Positions 56,338 to 64,000 of a stretch of DNA of 64,000 bases are shown here, piece by piece. The translations under genes were made by a program, and so were the position numbers. Source of the stretch: Chlamydoabsidia padenii (taxonomy: Eukaryota > Mucoromycota > Mucoromycetes > Mucorales > Cunninghamellaceae); NCBI GenBank assembly GCA_025330725.1, contig JAIWND010000003.1, positions 868,001 to 932,000 of the forward strand, given 5' to 3'. Under the pieces are notes generated by a model that worked only from the letters and a program-made list of their open reading frames with translations, was not told the DNA's origin and did no database searches. How positions within the stretch are numbered: the stretch's first letter is position 1; every line of letters begins with the position of its first letter.

Positions 56338-58158
56338 TTTGGTCACTTGTCTTGGTTTATACTATACTATAGCTTTTACATATTTATCTTTTTTGCATAC
56401 CCTTCCTCTATTTATCCTGTTGAATAAAAAGATGTTTTAAAATAAATTTGTATTTGACGCAATGATTTGCTGTAATAAAAGGAATGTGAGGATCCTCTAT
56501 GAATGATGTTACTGTGAATAGGTCATTTGGACCGTTTCATGACTTGAATTATAGTAATGATAGAAAAAAAAAAGTCAGATCAGGGAGGTCTATGGCGGGT
56601 AACGTTCTGTAGATCGCACTTACATAATATTATATGGATATGGATTTATAGTACTACATGTTTTACTATTTGGTAATGGTTTCCAGTTGATTAAATGTTA
56701 AACAGTTACCTTATTTATCACACCCATACATTGTATCAAAACAGACACAACTTTTTAAGGTGGTATGTATGATGAAAGAAATCCCATAAATTCAAATGCC
56801 GATGAACCCTTTTTAGTATGCCTAATTCATGCGCCCTTTTTTTACACCTGAGAGTAGATAATTACCTATTCAACTTGAGTATAAATTACCATTCTTTACA
56901 TTCTGATAATGGAGAAAGGGAGTGAGAAAAAAGACATTGAATAAACCATTAATCTTCATTCTCTCTTCCGCTATTCATAAAGTCATATAAAGTGTTATAG
57001 TTTTTATTATTATTACATACAGTTTAAAACAACAACCATTACTATACTACATATGCCTACACTACGGTAATATGAAGAGAAGGAATATAAAAAGATGAGA
57101 CTAAATTGTATATGTGTTTGTGGGGGAAAAGGAAGAGAGCATCCCGAATTATCCATGTTGTCCATCGCCCGATCCAACTTGTTGAAGAAGACTTACCAGA
57201 TCTATTGATTGTTATCCAGCAATAAAAAGAGATGTCATCAATCAATCTATCTCTATTAATCAAGGATACCATCCATCATCCACTCGCTTTTGTCGTGATT
57301 TATTTTGTTGAGATCATGTCAAAAGTAGGACTTGATCAGTAGATTCGTTCAAGGATGCTGTTTTTGTTGGAGATTTTTAGTCATTTCGGGCCCTTCCTTG
57401 TAGTTGATTGTTCATACTCCATCCCAGGTCTAATAAACTTGTTGTTAGAATCTTTAGTAGAGAATTATACCCATATCAGAATTCGTTTTCTGAGATCCTA
57501 CTATAGATAAGATACGTAAAAAGGTGAGAGAATTATTCGATGAGTATATGCATCACTCCCCCTCCCTCCCGATGAAACATCACGACAAAGTTGTTTTTGT
57601 AATACCTATTGTTTCTTTTATTCCCCAAGGGCACCAGTATTTTTCTGTTTGAGCAAATGCCAGATATGATATCACAGATGTACGGTCTTCTATAATAGAA
57701 GAAGAGTCGTGAGTAAAAAAGGAAAGGGGGGGAGATTTTTTTTTTTTTAATTACTATACAATTGAAAAGCCACCAGCGTAATCAATATACAGGTATACAA
57801 AAAAGAAAAAGTTTCAGTTTATTTATTACCTTTCATCCAGCATGTCGTTCATAAACGAATTCAAGAGGGAAGCGAAAGGGAAACATTTCAAAATGAGATA
57901 TTTTATTTTAATCACCTCGAGTGGTGTTTCAAAATAGCACTATCATACAACAAGGTAAAATTCGATCAATGATATATGTTTGTACTCATATAGTAGTTTA
58001 TAATAGCCTGTACCTGTTTGAAAGACTAATAGTTCATAATAGCATATGGCTTTGATGATCAAAGATCAATTAAAATTGTGAACAGTTTGAAGCACGTGAT
58101 TTTTTGAAATCCCGACAACGTGCTTTATATTAAACCAATCAATTTTTTTATTGTAGAA
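56338..58158. other. 1.8-kb intergenic spacer
   Basis: No gene could be supported on either strand. A/T-rich with scattered moderately complex stretches (57120-57480 and 57600-57900); the second contains short open segments with plausible splice sites on both strands that I could not join into a sensible protein. A motif copy lies at 58103-58115, 44 bases before the tRNA gene. Confidence 0.45.
58103..58115 (-). promoter_or_regulatory. Recurring motif (variant), upstream of tRNA-Tyr
   Basis: Plus-strand TTTGAAATCCCGA, ending 44 bases before the tRNA gene. Confidence 0.35.
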
Positions 58159-58241
58159 CCCTTTATAGCTCAGTTGGTAGAGCGGAGGACTGTAATGAAA
58201 TTGTCATCCTTAGGTCACTTGTTCGAATCAGGTTGAAGGGA
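58159..58241 (+). tRNA. trnY: tRNA-Tyr (GTA), with ~10-base intron
   Basis: Acceptor stem CCCTTTA pairs with TGAAGGG (one G-U) and is followed by discriminator A at 58241. D-arm box A is TAGCTCAGTTGGTAGAGC; anticodon GTA is at 58192-58194 in GGACTGTAA; the T-arm carries GTTCGAATC (box B). A short intron of about 10 bases, TGAAATTGTC, sits one base 3' of the anticodon, as usual for eukaryotic tRNA-Tyr. A T run for Pol III termination follows within 15 bases. Confidence 0.9.
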
Positions 58242-58292
58242 CTCTTCTTTTTACTTTTTTCAAACGGCGCAGTGGGGTTGGAAAATCGAAAC

Positions 58293-58550
58293 TGTCGTTT
58301 GAACTATAAGACGAGTATTCCTTTTATATATCAGGTGAAGAATCATGTTTTTATTAAAAGTGAAGTCTACATATATATATACTATTCTATTATCGGAGTC
58401 TATGGCTGAATTGGTTATATCGAAGCATCTAGATGTTAAAAGATTTATCGAGAGAGAAAGAAGAGAAAGAAGAGAAAGGAGAAAGAGACAAAAAGAAATT
58501 TCCAGATTGATATCTAATTTTCCAGAGAAAATCACTTTTTATCTCCGACA
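58293..58550 (+). repeat. 5' long terminal repeat
   Basis: 258 bases, TGTCGTTTGA...TCTCCGACA, containing a TATATATATACT stretch near 58370-58381 that may be its TATA element. Confidence 0.85.
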
Positions 58551-58899
58551 TCATTCCCCACGGGGAGAAGAATCGACCACGATTCCAAGTAAGGTCCAAA
58601 AGAAAAAGGTCGAATTACCAGGGCAACACCGAGGGGAAGGGGAAAAAAAAAAAAATCAGGCACCACCGAGATCCATACCATAACGTCAATTACATCCATA
58701 AAGCAGTATCCGCTGTTGTCCATATTCATGCTGTTGTTCCTGTTATCGCTAAACACTGCTGATTCACCTTTCCCATTGCTTGTTATTGTTCATTTTGCTG
58801 TATGTCGTACCGTAAAAAAAAGAGAGAAAGAGTCCACCGTTCATCATAATTGTCTTCACACTTGAAACCGTCCATGCCGCCGGCGTGATCCAACTGAAC

Positions 58900-59090
58900 G
58901 ATCTAAATCCAATAATCCAAATAATAATCCAAAGTAATCGAGTAATCCATGTAAGGTGTCCAAATAAACCACATAAGTAAACCAAATAATCCGAGTACGT
59001 AATCCGAGAAAGTAAACCAAGTAAACCAAGTAAGTAATCCGAGTCAATAATCCAAATAATCCAAAGTAAATAAACCAGACAATACGAGCA
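58900..59090 (+). repeat. Degenerate AATCC(A/G)AGTAA repeat block inside the element
   Basis: Words such as AATCCAAATAATCC, AAACCAAGTAAACC and AATCCGAGTA recur at irregular spacing, giving a low-complexity interior. Confidence 0.65.
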
Positions 59091-59794
59091 ATCCCAATAA
59101 TACTAACAAAGCAGGTTTCATAACCGTCGTAAGATTCATTAGCCGATAACCAGGCAGTAAGTGTGATCCTAATCAATGATCCATAAATCAATGTTCCATC
59201 ATCCAATAAGCAAGAATAGTTCGTTGATCCAATAGTAGTCGCCAATAATAATAAAGATCTTCTAATCGAACACAACAGAATTATACATGTCAAGGTCCAA
59301 GGTTCAGCCATTCATTCAAAGCAACCGTGTGAGTCCAGTCATCCAATGAGCAATACCAACATTAAAGAACCATAGTTGGGAGGAAGGTACTAGTATCATC
59401 ATAATAAATGTGAGCCAATCATGCACATCGAACGAGCCAGTAAGAACCAATACTAAGAGAGCCGAATAGTAAAGGAACTGAAGAGAGTGAGCGAGCCAAC
59501 CAGATAATATACTTAAGCACAGTGCTAGCCATAGGAGTCCATCATATACTAATTCAAGAGTCACCGAACCAATAGTATGTATGTAAGCTACGCATCCATA
59601 TCACCAACAGCAAGCCATGTATGTCTTGCTGATTAGACGTCCAAGATTCACCGCATTGTTCCAACCATGTACTTGCCCCTCCTTAAGAATTGTTGTCCCC
59701 AACAATTCCCAAAGATTCACCAACGCAAGCCAGGAGCAAAGTATCGCCGTACCAAAAGGAAAGCCAGAGGATCGAAACGTAAACAAGCTACCAG

Positions 59795-60052
59795 TGTCGT
59801 TTGAACTATAAGACGAGTATTCCTTTTATATATCAGGTGAAGAATCATGTTTTTATTAAAAGTGAAGTCTACATATATATATACTATTCTATTATCGGAG
59901 TCTATGGCTGAATTGGTTATATCGAAGCATCTAGATGTTAAAAGATTTATCGAGAGAGAAAGAAGAGAAAGAAGAGAAAGGAGAAAGAGACAAAAAGAAA
60001 TTTCCAGATTGATATCTAATTTTCCAGAGAAAATCACTTTTTATCTCCGACA
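59795..60052 (+). repeat. 3' long terminal repeat
   Basis: Same 258 bases as the 5' copy, no difference found by eye, which implies a recent insertion or gene conversion. Confidence 0.85.
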
Positions 60053-60596
60053 AAACAAAGAAGAGTCCTTCGACTGGTTACATGTTTGATTCTTGTATGG
60101 CAACTTTTTTTTTTTCTCTGTCAAGTAGACATAGACAAGTAATGAATATGTTTGTAAACATACGGTCAAGTTCAAACTTTTAGTAATACAATAGTCAAAG
60201 AAAGAAACCCGGAATCATGAATTAGGCAGACGTAATGGTTTTACTAAAAAAAAAAAAAAGTGTCTATGTGGCTGTATAATGATTGATAGGATGATTAGTG
60301 CATTATAAACTAAAAAGTATCATTGAAAGGAGAGCATATAGTTTATCCTTTTGCATGAATGCGTTCATTAAAATTAAAGTGCCGCCTACAATATCACCCC
60401 CCCCCTTTCTCACCTATTGCCATCTTTACATACTGTATGTACCAGCAGAATGAAGATCATGTAACCCAGTTCAAACACTAAGACTAGACAGAGTTATTAA
60501 AAAAATAGTCCATAAGTAGGGAACCATAAAGAGATTTATTTATTGAAGTATAAGATATAAAAAAAATGCGGAATGTTTTTATAAAATGATGAGAGT
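60053..60596. other. Spacer between the LTR element and UTP13
   Basis: Begins with the AAAC duplicate, then AAAGAAGAGTCCTTCGA, a near inverted copy of the tRNA-Tyr 3' end and trailer; the rest is A/T-rich 3' sequence of UTP13. No gene seen. Confidence 0.5.
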
Positions 60597-63499
60597 CTAT
60601 TCTTGTGCTTGAAGGGTGTAGTCTATAATGTATGATTGGGTGATGAGATCGTCAATGCGTTGGTAATGTCGATCAGTATAAGGTAGTAAACCTTCAATCA
60701 TCTATATGCAAAGAAAAAAAAAAGTTAAACCAATGATCTGATCCCTCCTCCCTCCCCCCCTTTTTTTTTTTATTTACTTACCTCTTTAGCATTAGTGAGT
60801 TCGACAAGTTCTTCTGAACTGTGAGACGATAATATGGCATGAAGGATGGTTTGAGCAATGTTAGAGTGTTTGGCATTGGTATTCCAGTCACGTAAATAAC
60901 CCAAAAGTTTCTCCAGATGTTCCGAGGTCATTTCCGCCAAAATCTTGTCCACTGCTGGGGAACCTGTAATGCTTGTCAAATCATCTTCAGATCTTGATTC
61001 CATCACTTCACGGAATAGAGTCAATAGTCGATAAGGTTGGTTGAGTGACATGGCCAATAAGATCGCATTCAGATAATCCTTTTTCCGCATATAAGTTTGT
61101 AACTCTTGTTCCCTATAAAAAGTAAAAAAGAAAAGATAATATTGAGTTGGATTTGTTTAATTACCCTGTTGCCCTTCCCCCACTTTTTTTTTTTTTTGTA
61201 CCTACTTTATGATAAATTCTTCCTTTTCCCGTAAATCATTTTCTTGTTCTTCCAAAGTGACATCTTCCCAAAAATTGATAACCGAATCGGCGCCAGCAGA
61301 AGTGATCATCTTTTCGTCCTTTCGAATCGCTAGAGCCCACACCTTTTCAGTATGATTATCCAAAGTGCCCACACATTCATTTGTCTTGATAGTCCATAAC
61401 TTGACCAAACCATCCGAGCCACCAGATACTAATTGTAAACCAGCTGTCAAAAAGTCCACTCGAAGGACAGAGTTGCTATGACCTTCAAATGTCTTTAAAC
61501 AAGTAAAATCCTTCAAACTCCAAATCTTGATAGTCTTGTCCCCCGAGCTGGTCGCCAATACTTGTTCCACTGTTGAGAATCGTACACACCACACACCACG
61601 TTTGTGTCCTTTACATGTTCCGATCAAATCGCCAGTGTCAACATTCCATACTTTGGCCAATTTATCCTGTGAACCGGTGGCAAAGAGTCGATCGTTAGGT
61701 GCAATACTGATGGTGTTGATATCCTTTTCATGAGCTTGATGAGTGTATAAAGAGCGAGGTTGATAAGGTTCGCTTGTATGGTTGATGGCGTCGAATTTGA
61801 TGTCTCGTAAATTCCAGTATTTGATGGTTCGGTCTTGACCACCTGTGATCATAAAGTTGGTTGATTTACGTGCAAAGGCAACAGCACCAATAGATTCAGT
61901 ATGACCAACACAAGTACCAACACAGATATATCTATTAGAAAAGTAAAAAAAAAAAAAAAGTTAGTTCTGCTTATTTGTTATAAAATGGGTGATTCAAGTC
62001 TTTTACCTATCCGCATATTCTTCAGCATCTAGATTGATTTTCCAGATACGAGCCGTCTTGTCCTTGGACCCAGTTACCAACACATTACCGTCCTTGGATC
62101 GATCCATACAAATGATCATGTCCTTATGTCCATATACCAAATCACAGTTTTGAGTTTCCACATCGTACACGCGCAATTGTTCACTGTTGGTAGCTGCAGC
62201 AAGATGAGTTTCGTTTTCACCAAGATATACAACATCCACAATTTCATCATTGTAGCCCACCACTTGTTTGATACGCTTCAATTGTTGAGGGATAGAGTAA
62301 AACAAGATGTTTTGATCATTCGTGATGGCCACCAAGTTTTGAGAGGCAGGTGAGTAGCTATAATTGGATGCATCATTGATCAGTTTTCTTTTTTACTATA
62401 ATAACTTCTTTTTTTTTTTCCCAAATACTTACATGACATCAGAGATTGTATGTTTGCTGTTAGATTCTTGTTCTTGTTCTTGGATTAATTTACCAGTAGC
62501 AAGTTCCCAAAGTCGAACAACCCCCTTGTCACCACCTGTATAGAAGACTTCAGAAGAAGGTTTGACACCATAGGAAGAGAAGTCGTTATCTTTAGCAACG
62601 AAACCCACCACTTCGAGAGTTTCATAAATAGGAAAGGTAGACTTGAGTTTCTTTGCTTGCCAATCCCAGACATTGACCACCTTGTCACGCGAACCAGAGA
62701 TTAAAGTATGACCATCAGAAGAGAAATCCAAACCACGAATAACACTGACATGGCTCTTCAACACCGCAATACATCTATAGTTATCATAAAAATAAAATAA
62801 AAGACATTAGCCAATTCGAGTTACATCGCCCCCCTTCTGTGGTACTTACTCCCTTGACTGTAAATCCCAAACACGGACAGTACAATCATCCGCCCCCGAA
62901 GCCAAATACCATTTATTGTTGAATCGATGGAATTTGACAGCACTGATAACACCACCATGACCACGAAGATTGTGAGTGCAGTATCCCTTGTCGATATCCC
63001 ACACCTTGATGGAAGCGTCGGCTGAACCAGTGGCGACCAAAGTGGAGGTAGGATCAATGGTCATGACAATTACCGGAGCATCGTGAGCCTTGTTCATTGT
63101 TCGTATACACTCGCCAGTAGTGAGATCCCATACCCGAAGGCTCATGCTGCGACTGGCACTGACGAGGTGTTGTCCATTTGGTTTGACAGCCAGACTGGTA
63201 ACGATCTCTGTATCCCCTTCCAATTCGTGTACTTGTCGACCTGTTTCCATTTCCGTCACAATAATGTCTTCATTCAGTGTGGAGACAATTAGTTTTTCAT
63301 CGGCTGTTAGATCTACTTTGCCACCGGTGTAAATGGATTCTATTGTCTTGATAGACTTGAAGCTTTGGTGAGAGTAGTAGTTAGTATAGGGGTATAAAAG
63401 GAGACGGAGGAAGAGAGAGCAATGGGACTAATCATTGAGTGTGTATGTTTTAACTTACCTTGTTTTGATCAACAGTTTCCTTGAATCTTCGTCAGACAT
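60597..63499 (-). CDS. UTP13: U3 snoRNP-associated WD-repeat protein Utp13 (TBL3)
   Basis: Component of the UTP-B subcomplex of the small-subunit processome, acting in the nucleolus on 18S rRNA. Exons: 63499-63459, 63362-62850, 62774-62433, 62357-62007, 61931-61206, 61112-60782 and 60701-60597, giving 802 residues. About a dozen WD40 repeats form two propellers (LRVWDLTTGECIRTM, IKVWDIDKGYCTHNL, VVNVWDWQAKKL, AKVWNVDTGDL, IKIWSLKDFTCLKTF). Residues 650-802 are the helical Utp13 C-terminal domain (YLNAILLAMSLNQPYRLLTL; EHLEKLLGYLRDWNTN). All exons join in frame and no landmark is missing. A motif variant (plus-strand TTTCAAATCCAGC) lies about 107 bases upstream. Confidence 0.95.
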
Positions 63500-63551
63500 G
63501 TTGTAAGTTAAAGGTTAAAAAAGAAAGACAGAGAAGAAGAATCCAAAAGGC

Positions 63552-63554
<3 letters not shown>

Positions 63555-63598
<44 letters not shown>
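63555..63598. repeat. 44-base poly-T tract upstream of UTP13
   Basis: The longest homopolymer in the window; 56 bases upstream of the UTP13 start, and its length is likely uncertain in assembly. Confidence 0.85.
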
Positions 63599-63601
<3 letters not shown>

Positions 63602-63733
63602 AGATTTTTCAAATCCAGCGCCGGAAAAGCAGTCGCAGGTAAGAGAGAGAGTAGTGGATGATCATGATCCGCATGAATGTCTTTATTAATAAATGAAGAA
63701 GTATAATATAACAATAAAGGGGTATAGTTAAGT

Positions 63734-64000
63734 CTACAATAATAACAAATCATTAATATCCTGATGTAAAAAATCATTCAAGACGTCAATGTTTCCATCC
63801 CCAGGAGTAATAGTAGTTGGTGTAGTATCCTGTTGATTATCGTCGACCGAGTTATAGGGCGTGATCCATGATAGCGATAGATCGGGTGCAGTGGTAGTAA
63901 AGGAAGATAGTAAATAGTCATGTGGAACCAGGTTGCCAGCACCAAAGTCCCCTGTTGTTGTCGCTGATGATAAGGTCGTTTTGACTGATGCTTCTGTCAC
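63734..64000 (-). CDS. C-terminal end of an unknown protein (5'-partial)
   Basis: Open frame continues out of the window; 88 residues are visible. They are Thr/Ser/Asp-rich with hydrophobic-acidic clusters (PHDYLLSSF, DLSLSWITPY and the final VLNDFLHQDINDLLLL), the composition of a transcriptional activation domain. No fold or family can be named from this part. The stop is at 63734-63736. An exon boundary within the visible part cannot be excluded. Confidence 0.55.
   Translation of the reverse strand: MTEASVKTTLSSATTTGDFGAGNLVPHDYLLSSFTTTAPDLSLSWITPYNSVDDNQQDTTPTTITPGDGNIDVLNDFLHQDINDLLLL

Larger units (their letters stand above)
58293..60052. mobile_element. Short non-coding LTR retrotransposon (TRIM/LARD-like), 1.76 kb
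   Basis: Two direct repeats of 258 bases (58293-58550 and 59795-60052) that look identical by eye start with TG and end with CA; the flanks carry the same four bases AAAC on both sides (58289-58292, 60053-60056), consistent with a target-site duplication. The 1.24-kb interior has no gag or pol domain that I can recognise; it has a degenerate AATCCAAGTAA-type repeat block (58900-59090) and, near the 3' LTR, a short basic open frame (AKYRRTKRKARGSKRKQ) that could be a pol relic. No clear primer-binding site or polypurine tract is seen. It begins 51 bases 3' of tRNA-Tyr. Confidence 0.8.

Noticed and set aside
57600..57900. Small multi-exon gene on the minus strand
   Set aside because: Candidate exons with GT/AG ends exist, but the joins give stops or meaningless peptides in every combination tried.
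58856..59311. 151-codon minus-strand ORF in the LTR element
   Set aside because: Its hydrophobic repeats are the translation of the degenerate AATCCAAGTAA block; no gag, protease, reverse transcriptase or integrase motif.

Overview
This window is nuclear DNA of a filamentous fungus, most likely a Mucoromycota species (Mucorales, possibly near Absidia or Cunninghamella). The evidence is the gene style: short GT-AG introns of about 50-100 bp in almost every gene, TACTAAC-like branch sites, A/T-rich spacers full of homopolymers, tight gene spacing, and proteins with clear fungal orthologues plus several kept by early-diverging fungi but absent from yeast (GMPPA, PRPF38B, a stefin-type cystatin). 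The genus is inference; the fungal assignment is firm.

Layout. 1-12.5 kb: C2/EF-hand phosphatidylserine decarboxylase (5'-truncated by the window), an unknown protein, mitoribosomal mL38, a Bni4-like PP1-binding protein and GMPPA. 12.6-24.2 kb: a four-LIM paxillin-like protein, an Sso1-type syntaxin, Tma22/DENR, an unknown coiled-coil protein, a small secreted protein and the SUN-domain protein Slp1. 24.4-31.5 kb: a decayed unknown gene, glucosamine-6-phosphate deaminase next to a hexokinase-family kinase (a likely GlcNAc-use pair), and a disrupted Ngl/Angel nuclease. 31.8-40.3 kb: RING-CH membrane protein, homeodomain protein, RRM protein, two small or membrane proteins, repeat debris and a cystatin. 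41.2-53.8 kb: Rom2-type RhoGEF, a tandem-repeat spacer, TAF6, a Cys-rich membrane miniprotein, PRPF38B and clathrin light chain. 54-64 kb: Nhx-type exchanger, tRNA-Tyr, a 1.76-kb LTR element with indistinguishable LTRs, Utp13 and the 3' end of one more gene.

Most genes are unrelated housekeeping genes. Links that may matter are the deaminase/kinase pair, the secretory and polarity set (Sso1, clathrin light chain, RhoGEF, LIM protein, Bni4-like protein) and ribosome/translation factors (mL38, Tma22, Utp13).

The most striking unexplained signal is a 13-14 base motif, GCGGG(A/G)TTTGAAA(T), found about 25 times in either orientation, mostly 70-160 bases upstream of start codons and also inside a tandem repeat. 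It looks like a core promoter element, and its halves resemble the animal CDE and CHR elements. Other highlights are the recent non-coding LTR element just downstream of tRNA-Tyr, the nuclease pseudogene with three separate lesions, two GC-AG introns and a possible 9-base exon in the syntaxin gene. Exon joins were worked out by eye from splice sites and reading frame.
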